The notes below the pieces were generated by a model, which saw only the letters and a program-made list of their open reading frames with translations, searched no databases and had not been told where the DNA came from. A DNA stretch of 64,000 nt from Modestobacter sp. VKM Ac-2986 (GTDB lineage: Bacteria > Actinomycetota > Actinomycetes > Mycobacteriales > Geodermatophilaceae). Shown here piece after piece: positions 14,788 through 23,023 of this stretch (position 1 is its first letter; each line of letters opens with the position of its first letter). Where the stretch lies: the NCBI RefSeq assembly GCF_026967795.1, contig NZ_JAPVBH010000007.1:186001-250000 (forward strand), written 5' to 3'. A program made the position numbers and the translations under genes.

Positions 14788-16614
14788 TCAGCTGCCCGGC
14801 CAGGGCTCCTCGGGGCCGACCCCGAGCTCCGGGCCGCACACCCGGTCCGGGGCGACGTCCTGCGGCCGGAAGTACAGCGTCGAGGCGGTGACGTCGTCGC
14901 CGAACGCCTGCGGGGTGGTCACGTCCTCGGGGGCGCCGCCGAGGGTGGGTGCGGCCGACGCGATGGAGAAGCGCACCACCCGGGTGAACTGGCAGTCCGC
15001 CGCCACCGACTCGATGCTGAACTCGATCGGCGGCCGCTCGGTGCCGCGCACGAGGTTGTCCAGCCCGCCGGCGCCGGTGGACCCCTCGACCAGGTCGATC
15101 GTGGCGTCGCCGGCCTGCACGTCGGCGCTGTCGTTCTGGGCGTGCACGTGGCCGGAGACGGTCTGCCGGACGCGGTCGGGCAGCACCTCGCGCAGCTCCT
15201 CGGCGGCGACCGGCTCGTGGATGGCGAACAGGTCGATCGGGGGCGCCTCGGCCGGCACGTCGCCGGTCGGCGCGGCGGCCGAGGACGAGGGGGCAGCCGA
15301 GGCGGCCGACGACCGGGTGGACGACGTGGCCGCGGCGTCCTCCTCCGGCGGGCCGACCGCGGTGCGCACCGTCTCCCGTTGCAGCGGCTCGACCACCGAG
15401 GCGTCGTCGGCGCCCCACGGCCCGGCCGCGCCGTAGACCCGGGGGTCGGACAGCCCGGCGATGGTCAGCCCGAAGGCGTCGACCACCCCGGCGGTGACCT
15501 GGTAGCCGCCCCCGCCCAGCGTCGTCTTGGTGCCCAGCACGGTGACCCCGGGGATGCCCGACATCACCTGCGCGGTCGCCGGCGAGTCGTGGTTGCCGGC
15601 GATCCACAGCATCGGGGTGGTGGAGGTCAGCGCCTCGACGGCGTCCAGGTAGGCCGAGGTGAGCTCGGCGGCGGTGCCGAACGCGCTCTCGTCCCCGGCG
15701 TTGACGATCAGGTCGACGCCGTAGTTGGCCGCGTACCGGGCCACCAGCGGGTAGTTCGCGGCCAGGTGCATGTCGGAGATGACCATGATCTGCAGCGCCG
15801 TCTCCGGCGTCTGGGCGTCCTCGATCTGCGCCTGCAGGGCGGCCTGGATGCCCACGACCGAGCCGAGCACGTCGAAGGCCTTGGACTGCTGGGAGTAGTA
15901 GGCGCTCAGCTCGCTGGGGAACAGCTGCGCGGCGGCCAGCGTGCCGGTGAGCCGGGACTCCCGGACCCAGTTCGGGTTGTAGCTCAGCGCCCCGTAGGCG
16001 GCCACGGCCAGCACGACCAGGGCGGCCGTGGCGGCCTGGCGGAACCGCCGCCGCAGCTCGCCGGCCCGGCGCGGCCACCCGCGCAGGTACCGCACCGACA
16101 TGTTCACCGCTGCCGCGATGGCCAGACCGACGGCCAGGCCGAGCAGGAACTCCGCCACCAGCCAGCCGATGATCGTCGGCGCCTGATCGGTCAGGTCGGC
16201 CTGCAGCCGCTGCACGAAGCTGGGGACGTCGCCGCCGGCCAGCTTGGTCAGCGCCAGGACGTCGACGTCCTCGGGGCTGATGTGCACCCCGAAGGGCACG
16301 CCGCTGACCGTGGGGAACTCCCAGCTGCCCAGCGTCGTGTCCGCGCTCAACCCGGGCCGGGAGAACAGCGAGCCCTGCACCTCGAACGGCACGCCCTGCA
16401 CGGTCGCGTGGTACGGGAAGGCCTGCAGCACCGCCGCCGCGCAGACCAGCGGCAGCGCGATCCGCAGCACCCAGCGCACCAGCAGGTGCAGCGCCGCGGC
16501 GGCCAGGTCACCGGCCCGGCGGGCGCCGTGCTCCAGCCGCTGCCGGCGGGTCGCCGGGAACGGCAGCGGCAGCTGCGGGGCGTCGTGCCGGGTGTGCGCC
16601 ATCGCCTCCATCAT
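14788..16614 (-). CDS. Membrane-anchored metallophosphoesterase
   Basis: The protein is about 608 residues. N-terminal hydrophobic helices lie near residues 37-60, 148-170 and 190-212, with extracytoplasmic segments between them. The calcineurin-like phosphoesterase domain then shows ISDMHLA, VNAGDES, IAGNHDSP and SGHVHAQND, the dimetal ligands. A serine/alanine-rich insert (TSSTRSSAASAAPSSS) interrupts the catalytic domain. The substrate is unknown; related actinobacterial proteins are annotated only as metallophosphoesterases. Start codons at 16614, 16611 and 16602 are all possible. The divergent zinc-ribbon gene begins at 16748, so they share a short promoter region. Confidence 0.85.
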   Translation of the reverse strand: MMEAMAHTRHDAPQLPLPFPATRRQRLEHGARRAGDLAAAALHLLVRWVLRIALPLVCAAAVLQAFPYHATVQGVPFEVQGSLFSRPGLSADTTLGSWEFPTVSGVPFGVHISPEDVDVLALTKLAGGDVPSFVQRLQADLTDQAPTIIGWLVAEFLLGLAVGLAIAAAVNMSVRYLRGWPRRAGELRRRFRQAATAALVVLAVAAYGALSYNPNWVRESRLTGTLAAAQLFPSELSAYYSQQSKAFDVLGSVVGIQAALQAQIEDAQTPETALQIMVISDMHLAANYPLVARYAANYGVDLIVNAGDESAFGTAAELTSAYLDAVEALTSTTPMLWIAGNHDSPATAQVMSGIPGVTVLGTKTTLGGGGYQVTAGVVDAFGLTIAGLSDPRVYGAAGPWGADDASVVEPLQRETVRTAVGPPEEDAAATSSTRSSAASAAPSSSAAAPTGDVPAEAPPIDLFAIHEPVAAEELREVLPDRVRQTVSGHVHAQNDSADVQAGDATIDLVEGSTGAGGLDNLVRGTERPPIEFSIESVAADCQFTRVVRFSIASAAPTLGGAPEDVTTPQAFGDDVTASTLYFRPQDVAPDRVCGPELGVGPEEPWPGS

Positions 16615-16747
16615 CCCGTGCGGGACCGCCCGGCCGGACCGGGCACGGGAGTGGTCCCGGCGACACCCGCCCGCCGGCGGCAGCCCCTCCGGGTGGATCG
16701 TGGGTCCGCCCTCTCGGGCCCGGTGACGATCCGTGGGACGCTGTGAG

Positions 16748-17635
16748 GTGACCGACGACGACGCACTCGCCGACTCGTCGCCGACGAACGGGTCTCCCTT
16801 GGCACTGATCACCTGCCCCACCTGCGATTCCGAGGACATCAACGGCACGCCGCAGCCGGACAGCCGGCTGCTGATCCACTGCAACGACTGCGGCAACGAG
16901 TGGCTGCGCGGTGAGGCCCGGCGCGACCCGGCCCGCCCCGCCGTCCAGACGTCGGAGTCCCTGCACGCGACGTTCCCCACCGCCGCCGACGTGCGCCCCG
17001 AGGTCCGGGAGCGGGTGATGCTGCTGACGTCGGAGTTCCTGATGGAGCGGCCCGAGCCCGACCCCGACGTGGCCCCCTACCGGGAGCGCTACGCCGCGCT
17101 GTTCACCCGTGAGGGCCTGTCGTCGGCCACCTCCGAGCAGCTGCTGCACTTCGCGAACTCCACGACCGTGGCCGACCCGGGCAACATCTCCGGGTTCAAC
17201 CGGGCGTGGAAGACCGCCGGCCCGGACAAGGCCGCGACCCAGGTGCGCGCCACCATCGAGTACCTGCTGTTCGGCCCGGAGAGCCTCAAGCTCGAGGACC
17301 GGATGACCCACCTGGTCGACGGCACCAAGAAGGGGCTGGGCTTCCCCTCCTTCAAGGAGTCGCTGCTGACCAAGGTGCTGTGCGTCGTCGAGCCCGAGCG
17401 CTTCCTGCCGATCGTGAAGTACACCGCTGCAGCCGGTGGCAAGAAGGAGCTGGTCAAGGCCGTCTTCGAGCTGGACCTGCCGCCGGTGGAGAAGTCGGCG
17501 TGGACGGTCGGGCGGCTGGCGGTCTGGAGCAACGACCTGCTGCGGTCGCTGGTCGGCAACGAGCTGCCCGACCTGCAGGAGGCCGCCCGCTTCCTGCAGT
17601 GGGCGAAGACACAGCCGGTGCTGTCCCGCAGCTGA
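16748..17635 (+). CDS. Zinc-ribbon protein of unknown function
   Basis: The 295-residue protein has a zinc ribbon near its N-terminus (CPTC at about 25 and CNDC at about 51). A helical domain of about 200 residues follows: LSSATSEQLLHFANSTTVAD, NISGFNRAWK, IEYLLFGPESL, GFPSFKESLLTKVLCVVEP. The helical part resembles the uncharacterised domain found C-terminal in some predicted restriction or DNA-handling proteins, where ERFLPI-type motifs recur, but I cannot name the family. GTG at 16748 was chosen over GTG at 16733 because the upstream frame adds only five residues. A bidirectional terminator follows. Confidence 0.75.
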   Translation: MTDDDALADSSPTNGSPLALITCPTCDSEDINGTPQPDSRLLIHCNDCGNEWLRGEARRDPARPAVQTSESLHATFPTAADVRPEVRERVMLLTSEFLMERPEPDPDVAPYRERYAALFTREGLSSATSEQLLHFANSTTVADPGNISGFNRAWKTAGPDKAATQVRATIEYLLFGPESLKLEDRMTHLVDGTKKGLGFPSFKESLLTKVLCVVEPERFLPIVKYTAAAGGKKELVKAVFELDLPPVEKSAWTVGRLAVWSNDLLRSLVGNELPDLQEAARFLQWAKTQPVLSRS

Positions 17636-17646
17636 TCCCCGGCACG

Positions 17647-17693
17647 ACGACGAACGCCCCGCCCCGGTCACCCGGGAGCGGGGCGTTCGTCGT
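17647..17693. terminator. Bidirectional terminator
   Basis: A 16-bp perfect stem (17647-17662 with 17678-17693) lies between the convergent zinc-ribbon gene and the membrane-protein gene. Confidence 0.85.
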
Positions 17694-17705
17694 GGTGCGG
17701 GTGGG

Positions 17706-18191
17706 TCAGTCGCCGCTGTAGGCGCTGACGCCGAAGTGCTGGTCGCCGTTGTCGTCCTCCTGGACGAGCACGGTGGCGGCCTGGCCGCCCACGATGACCG
17801 CGCAGGTGTCACCGGTGCAGTCGATCGTCTCGACCTGCAGGTCCTGCCCGGACAGGAAGCTCGTCACGGCGGCCTCGGTGTCGGCGTTCGCCTCGTCCCG
17901 CTGGTCGCGGTAGAGCACGACCGCGGCGATGGCCAGGGCGGCCACGATGACCACCAGCAGCGCCGAGATCAGCGCGTTGGTGTTGCGGGCGACCCAGCCG
18001 GGCTCGCCGGCGTCGGGGGTGCCGTCACCGATGCTGCCCTGGGTCGTGCCGGGGCCGGTCGCGTCGGGGAACGTGGTGCCGGTGGCCTGGGTGCCGTCCG
18101 GGGTGCCCACGGACGTGGCGCCGCCGGGGGTCTGCGGGAGGGGTCCGGCCGAGCCGTGCTCGGTGGGGTGGGTGCTGCCGTCGGTGCTCAT
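17706..18191 (-). CDS. Single-pass membrane protein, hypothetical
   Basis: The 161-residue protein has an 82-residue Thr/Gly/Pro-rich, unstructured cytoplasmic part. One transmembrane helix follows (LISALLVVIVAALAIAAVVL), then a small extracytoplasmic domain containing the pair ETIDCTGDTCAVIVGGQ, probably a disulfide. The C-terminal domain looks like the small DUF4333-like/secreted folds of Actinobacteria, but I cannot assign it. The start is ATG at 18191 with a GAGG site. It lies between the ter operon terminator and the zinc-ribbon gene and appears independent of both. Confidence 0.75.
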   Translation of the reverse strand: MSTDGSTHPTEHGSAGPLPQTPGGATSVGTPDGTQATGTTFPDATGPGTTQGSIGDGTPDAGEPGWVARNTNALISALLVVIVAALAIAAVVLYRDQRDEANADTEAAVTSFLSGQDLQVETIDCTGDTCAVIVGGQAATVLVQEDDNGDQHFGVSAYSGD

Positions 18192-18380
18192 CGGGTGCGT
18201 GCCTCGCTCGGGAGTGGTCGGACGCCGCGTGGTCCGCGGCAGGGCTGTGTGCTGGGTGGCGTGGGGGCTGGGTCTGCGTGCCGGAGCCGGCCCGGCGGGG
18301 CGCGCCGCGGGCAGCGGGCGCGGGCACCGGCGGCCACGACACTGCCACAACGGTGCCACGTCCCGGCCGGGCTCTGCGGT

Positions 18381-18406
18381 CCGCGGCCCGGTGCACCGGG
18401 CCGCGG
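18381..18406 (-). terminator. Perfect 26-base palindrome terminating the ter biosynthetic operon
   Basis: Bases 18381-18406 equal their own reverse complement (arm CCGCGGCCCGGTG). The palindrome lies one base past the TAG stop of the HAD gene and is the likely end of the operon transcript. Confidence 0.75.
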
Positions 18407-18407
18407 G

Positions 18408-19259
18408 CTACCCGGTGGCCGTGCGAGCGCGGGGCGCCACGCCCTCGGTGTGCGCGGCGAACCAGGCCACGATCTCCTCCCCGGCGGCCGCTCCGGTGCT
18501 GGTCAGCGGCTCGACCCACGGCGCGGACCAGCCGCTGGCGGCGATCTCGCCGTGCCCGGGGTGCACGCCGCGGTCGGCGGCGGCGAGCAGGTCGACGTCC
18601 AGCAGGGAGTCACCGGCGGCCAGGACGACGTCGGCGTCGACCCGGCGGGCCACCTCCAGGGCCGCCGCGGACTTCCGCAGCGGCTGGGGCACCAGGTAGA
18701 CCTTGCGGCCCTGCAGCGACACCGACCAGCCGCCGGCCTCCGCCCAGGCGGTGAGCCGCTCGACGGCGCCGGCGGGGACGGCCGGCCGGTCGACGACCAC
18801 GTAGCAGAACAGGTCGGCCGCGACCCGGGGCTGCCCGGCCCACTCCGGGCGGCAGAGGTCGGTCAGCTCGGCCAGCGCCGCGGCCAGCGGCGCGACCCCG
18901 GCCACCTCGCGCGCGACCCGGCGGTCCCAGGCGGGGTCCGGGACACCGTCGACCAGCAGGACGCCGCCGTTCGCGGCGACCGCGTACCGGGGTGGCGGGC
19001 CGGGCAGCCGCACCCGGGCCAGCTGCTCCGGGGTGCGGGTGGTGACCGGGACGACGACCTGCGCCCGGGCGAGCTCGGCCAGCGCGGCGGCGGCGGGGCG
19101 GGTCATGAAGGAGATGTCCCGGTCCCGATGGCGCTCGACGGCGACCAACCCGGCGGTGCCCGGCCCGTCGGGGTCGACGACCAGGCCCCCGGACGGCGCG
19201 GCGGCGGCGGAGTAGATGAGCGTGCGGTCCAGGTCGCTGGCGACGAGCGTGCCGGTCAC
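18408..19259 (-). CDS. HAD-family phosphatase of the ter biosynthetic operon
   Basis: The 283-residue protein begins TGTLVASDLDRTLIYS, the HAD motif I DxDxT (nucleophile D9-type). Motif II is in VVVPVTTRTPEQLARV, motif III K in QPLRKSAA, and motif IV in LAAGDSLLDVDLL. This is the Cof/SPP-like (C2-capped) branch. In Ter-linked operons a HAD enzyme of this kind is proposed to dephosphorylate a PRTase-made nucleotide-like product. The start is GTG overlapping the upstream stop by 4 bases (GTGA), so translation is coupled. It is the last gene of the operon. Confidence 0.85.
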   Translation of the reverse strand: MTGTLVASDLDRTLIYSAAAAPSGGLVVDPDGPGTAGLVAVERHRDRDISFMTRPAAAALAELARAQVVVPVTTRTPEQLARVRLPGPPPRYAVAANGGVLLVDGVPDPAWDRRVAREVAGVAPLAAALAELTDLCRPEWAGQPRVAADLFCYVVVDRPAVPAGAVERLTAWAEAGGWSVSLQGRKVYLVPQPLRKSAAALEVARRVDADVVLAAGDSLLDVDLLAAADRGVHPGHGEIAASGWSAPWVEPLTSTGAAAGEEIVAWFAAHTEGVAPRARTATG

Positions 19260-20392
19260 GTGTCCCTCCCGAGGGGGCGGATGAGGCCGACGCAGGCGTA
19301 GGCCATGTCCTCGACCAGCTCCACCGCGGCCCCGCGCTGCTCGGCCAGCAGCAGCACGTGGCCCAGGTCGGGCACGGCGTCCCGGCGGACCAGCACCTTC
19401 TCCGGCACCCGGCGCAGCAGCACCCGGGTGGTCTCCCCCACGCCCGGCTTGACCAGGTTCAGGTCCGGGACGCCGTGCTCGGCGGCCAGGCGCTGCACGG
19501 TCGCCCAGCCCGACCAGGTCGGCGTGCGGTCGGCGGCCCGCAGGCCCGGCAGGTCGGCGGCCACCTGGTCCGCGACCGCGGCGAAGGAGCCGCTGACGGT
19601 GTCCAGGAACCGCGCGGAGACGTCGGCCGGGGCGAGGTCGGCGTAGGACTTCGCGCCGTGGAACTGGCCGGGTGCGATCAGCCGGTCGGTGAGCACGGTG
19701 CGCGAGACCAGGCCGGAGACCGTGGAGTTCAGGCACGCCGAGGCGATGAGGAAGTCCCGTCGGGTGCCGAACAGCGGCGTGCAGGACCCGGGGTCGGCGA
19801 GCACCGCGAGGTCGGCCGGGAAGCCCCGCCCGGCCGGCAGCGCGGCGTTGGCCCGGGCCACCGAGGCGGTGAGCTCGCGGGTGATCGCGCCCTTGCCGGT
19901 CCAGCCGTCGACGAACACCACGTCCCGCGGGTCGTGGGTGGCGGCCAGCCAGGCCAGCGCGACCTGGTCGATGCCGCGCCCGCGCAGGATCGAGAGCGCC
20001 GCGTGCGGCAGGTCCAGGCCGTGGGCGGCCCGGGCCCAGCGGCGCATCAGGATGCCCACCGGGGTGCCGGCCCGGGCCAGCGACACCAGCACCGGCGGTC
20101 GCGCCCGCTCGCTGAGCACCAGCTCGGTGACCAGCCCGACGGCGTGCGCGAGGGTCCCGGCGGAGGCGGTGAGCGCCCGGTCGAACAGCTGCTGGTAGTC
20201 CGGCCCCGGCTGGTACTCGACCGGCAGCGACTCCGAGTAGTGCGCCGCCCCGGACTGCACGGCCTCCTCGCGCTCCTCGACCGGCGCCTCCAGGTCGGCC
20301 CCGGAGAGGTCGGTCAGCAGCCAGCTGACCTCCTCGGCGCGGTAGGAGCCGAACGCCGGCCCGTGCAGCGGCGAGGGCAGCGGGGCGGTCAC
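19256..20392 (-). CDS. StiP-family PRTase-like protein (annotated cysteine protease StiP)
   Basis: The 378-residue protein matches the PF11202-type family, variously named cysteine protease StiP or PRTase. It has FGSYRAEEVSWLLTDL, EEREEAVQSGAAHYSESLP, PVLVSLARAGTPVGILMRRW and VFVDGWTGKGAI, the last resembling a PRPP-binding loop. The C-terminal segment LNLVKPGVGETTRVLLRR is also characteristic. Comparative genomics places this family in ter operons with a second PRTase, a HAD phosphatase and a CitE-like lyase, as a route to a nucleoside-like metabolite. I favour the phosphoribosyltransferase reading over protease. GTG start, with 4-base overlaps at both ends. Confidence 0.87.
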   Translation of the reverse strand: MTAPLPSPLHGPAFGSYRAEEVSWLLTDLSGADLEAPVEEREEAVQSGAAHYSESLPVEYQPGPDYQQLFDRALTASAGTLAHAVGLVTELVLSERARPPVLVSLARAGTPVGILMRRWARAAHGLDLPHAALSILRGRGIDQVALAWLAATHDPRDVVFVDGWTGKGAITRELTASVARANAALPAGRGFPADLAVLADPGSCTPLFGTRRDFLIASACLNSTVSGLVSRTVLTDRLIAPGQFHGAKSYADLAPADVSARFLDTVSGSFAAVADQVAADLPGLRAADRTPTWSGWATVQRLAAEHGVPDLNLVKPGVGETTRVLLRRVPEKVLVRRDAVPDLGHVLLLAEQRGAAVELVEDMAYACVGLIRPLGRDT

Positions 20393-21774
20393 CGGGTGCC
20401 CGGGCGGGCGCTGGGCACGGTGAACACGGTGACCGGCCCCGCGACGACCGCGGCCAGCCGGGCCCGCAGCGCGGCGTCCCGGCCGGTGCTGGCGTCGTCG
20501 ACGACCAGCAGGGCCGCGTCGAACGGGGTGCCGCCGGCGGGCGGTGCGACGTTGTAGGCGAACCGCGGCCCCGGCCCGTCGGCCGGGGCGTCGTGCGCGG
20601 GGAAGGTGAGCGCGGTGCGGATCGCGCAGCCGGGCTCGTCGACCGGGACCACCGGGGAGCGCGTGGTGCTGGAGAACAACACCTCCACGCCGTCGTCGGC
20701 CAGCAGCGTGGCGAGCTCGGCGGCCAGCCGGGTGGGCAGGTACATGAGCTCCTCGGTGCCGAGCACCAGCAGCCGCTCCCCCGCCGTCCGGGGCAGGCCG
20801 GGCCGGAGCTGCCGAGCCACGGCGGCCACCGCGGCGTCGAAGGCGGGGCGCTCGGCGTCGGTGAAGCCGTGCCGCCCGCCGTCGCGGACACCGTCGGGCC
20901 AGCCGGTCGCCGCCCGTCCCTCGACCGGGCGGGTCGCGGCGGTCACCGGTGGCCGGCCGTGCTGCGCCACCAGGGCGCCGCCGCGGGCCAGCGCGTCGGC
21001 GGGCAGCGCGACCTCCCCGGTGACCAGCGCGACCACCTCGACCTGCACGCCGGTGCGGTCGGCGAAGGCGGCCAGCGCGGCACGGTCGGCCGCCGTGCGG
21101 AGGTCGACGAGCGCGGCGACGAGGTACCGCTGCCGCGGGGCGACCGCCTGGAGGGCGCGGACCGTGTCCATGACCGTGGCGCCGGTGGACAGCTCGTCGT
21201 CGACCAGCACCAGCGGGCGGGGGCCGGCCAGCAGCGCGGCGTCCTCGGGCAGCAGCAGGTGGCTGGTGGCGTGGGAGTGCGACTCCTCGAACGCCCCCAC
21301 CGGGGTCACCCCGGGCACCGGCCGCCGGGTGGAGTGCAGGTACGGGGCGCGGAGCTGGTCGGCCACCGAGTGCCCCAGGCCGGTGGCGGTCTCGGCGTAG
21401 CCGAGCACCAGCGCGTCGTCTTCCGCGCCGGGCAGGTGCACGTCGAGGGCGGCCAGCAGCCGGGACGACGCCGTGCCGTCACCGCGCAGTGCCGCGGCGA
21501 CCAGCGCGCCGCCGTCCTCGGCGAGGCCGGTGGGCACGCCGGTGAGCCGGTCGGCGACGAGGGCGCCGAGCAGCCGGCCGGCGCCGTGGACGAGCCGCGG
21601 GTCGGTCGGCACGTGCTTGCCCAGCACCCGGCTGACCAGCAGGTGCGCCCGCCGCGGGTTGCGGCGCAGCGCCATGCCGACGAGGTCCTCGGCGACCAGG
21701 CCACCGACGCCGGCGGTGGTGCGGAGCCGGGCGCCGAGCCGGTCGGCGGTCCACTGCCCGCTCCAGACCGTCAC
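20389..21774 (-). CDS. Phosphoribosyltransferase with TRSP domain
   Basis: The 461-residue protein has an N-terminal type I PRTase domain with the PRPP motif VLVDDELSTGATVMD near residue 188. The region before it, HSVADQLRAPYLHSTRRPV and EESHSHATSHLL, is typical of the PRTase_2 family. From about residue 325 comes the TRSP domain (LLVLGTEELMYLPTRLAA, VEVLFSSTTRSPVVPVD), named for its conserved residues. It is predicted to build a ribosylated compound in the Ter stress pathway. GTG start at 21774 overlaps the lyase stop by 4 bases; the frame extends further upstream only as noise. Confidence 0.88.
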   Translation of the reverse strand: MTVWSGQWTADRLGARLRTTAGVGGLVAEDLVGMALRRNPRRAHLLVSRVLGKHVPTDPRLVHGAGRLLGALVADRLTGVPTGLAEDGGALVAAALRGDGTASSRLLAALDVHLPGAEDDALVLGYAETATGLGHSVADQLRAPYLHSTRRPVPGVTPVGAFEESHSHATSHLLLPEDAALLAGPRPLVLVDDELSTGATVMDTVRALQAVAPRQRYLVAALVDLRTAADRAALAAFADRTGVQVEVVALVTGEVALPADALARGGALVAQHGRPPVTAATRPVEGRAATGWPDGVRDGGRHGFTDAERPAFDAAVAAVARQLRPGLPRTAGERLLVLGTEELMYLPTRLAAELATLLADDGVEVLFSSTTRSPVVPVDEPGCAIRTALTFPAHDAPADGPGPRFAYNVAPPAGGTPFDAALLVVDDASTGRDAALRARLAAVVAGPVTVFTVPSARPGTR

Positions 21775-22925
21775 AGGGCGGCGCCCAGCAGGTCGACGAA
21801 GGAGGTCGTCGGGTGCGCGACGCCGAAGACCTGGGCCCGCCGCAGGGTCCGCTGTGCCCAGGCGGTGTGCGGCTTGGACTCGTTCATCTTGTTGCGGAAC
21901 GCCGAGGCGGCCACCCCGCCGGCGGCGCCGGTGCCCAGGACCGCGACGGCGTCGCTGTGCTCCTCGTGCGTGACCACCGACAGCGCGTGGACGGCGGCGA
22001 CGTGCGAGGGGTGGATGACGGTCTTGCCGCTGAGCCCGTTGGCCCGGTCCAGGACCACCTCGCGGATCAGGCCGTCGAGGTCGCGGCGGAGGATCTCGGT
22101 GCGCAGCGCGCGCTCCTGGTGCTCGTCGAACGGGGTCTGCCGGAGCTGGGGCTTGAACAGCCGCTCGGGGCTGGAGAAGTACTCCCACACCGCCCCGGTG
22201 ATCACGTGGCCGGTGCCGTCGGCCCGGCCGAGGACGTTGACGATGTCGGCGATGGTGTCGGCCAGCACCCGGACGTCGTAGACGGTGAGCTCGCGGCTGC
22301 GCCGCAGGCCGTAGGTCGCCGACAGGTCGGTGGCGCCGATGCGCACCGCGAGCACGTGCTCCCGGTGGGCGGCGAGCAGGTCGCGGATGCCCAGCAGCGC
22401 CGCCGCCCGGGTCTCCAGGTGGGCGACCTCCGGTGACTCCACCACCGGCATCACCCGCAGCAGCCGGCCGGTGCGCTCGCTGGCCGCGACCACCTCGGCC
22501 AGGAACGCCGGGCCGGTGGTCGCGGTGAACTTGGGCAGCACGAAGCCGGTGAGGACGCCGAGGTCACTGCCCAGCCCGGCCACGATCGCCGGCACCTGCT
22601 CCGGGGACCGCACCCGGATGAACAGCAGCGGCCCGTCGGGTGCGGTGGCGGCGAGCTCGTGCAGCTGGGCGACGACGTTCCGCTCGGCCACGGGGACGTC
22701 GGCGTCGGCGATCGCGTCCTCCAGGCACAGCACGGCGCTGAGCACACCGGCGGCCCGGTTGCGGGCGACGTCCTTGGCCAGCGCGGGCCGGGTGGCCGGG
22801 CTGTAGAGGGTGGCGCCGAGGGCCGTGCCCAGCACGGCCGCGTCGTCGTCGGCGGTGAAGGGCTGGGGCGGCAGGGCGAACAGCCGCGCCTCGTCCGCGC
22901 CGGTCAGGTTGTCGAAGTGGCGCAT
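21771..22925 (-). CDS. HpcH/HpaI aldolase or citrate lyase-type (CitE-like) enzyme
   Basis: The 384-residue TIM-barrel enzyme is of the CitE/HpcH family. Recognisable parts are ATLYSPATRPALAKDV, SAVLCLEDAIADADVP, LLFIRVRSPEQVP, VMPVVESPEVAHLE, RIGATDLSATYGLRR and KTVIHPSHVAAVHAL, with the acidic metal ligands and the loop typical of CoA-ester lyases. In ter operons this subfamily is paired with the two PRTases and HAD enzyme and probably makes or cleaves a C-C bond in the small-molecule product. First gene of the four-gene overlap operon; ATG start with GAGG 6-7 bases upstream. Confidence 0.88.
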   Translation of the reverse strand: MRHFDNLTGADEARLFALPPQPFTADDDAAVLGTALGATLYSPATRPALAKDVARNRAAGVLSAVLCLEDAIADADVPVAERNVVAQLHELAATAPDGPLLFIRVRSPEQVPAIVAGLGSDLGVLTGFVLPKFTATTGPAFLAEVVAASERTGRLLRVMPVVESPEVAHLETRAAALLGIRDLLAAHREHVLAVRIGATDLSATYGLRRSRELTVYDVRVLADTIADIVNVLGRADGTGHVITGAVWEYFSSPERLFKPQLRQTPFDEHQERALRTEILRRDLDGLIREVVLDRANGLSGKTVIHPSHVAAVHALSVVTHEEHSDAVAVLGTGAAGGVAASAFRNKMNESKPHTAWAQRTLRRAQVFGVAHPTTSFVDLLGAAL

Positions 22926-23023
22926 GAGGACCTCGGGAGGGAGACCACCGTTGCTGGGTGGCGGACGGGACGGGCCAGCGGACGTCGGTGCAGCGCGAGC
23001 TCAGCAGGCTGCCCCCGGCGGGG

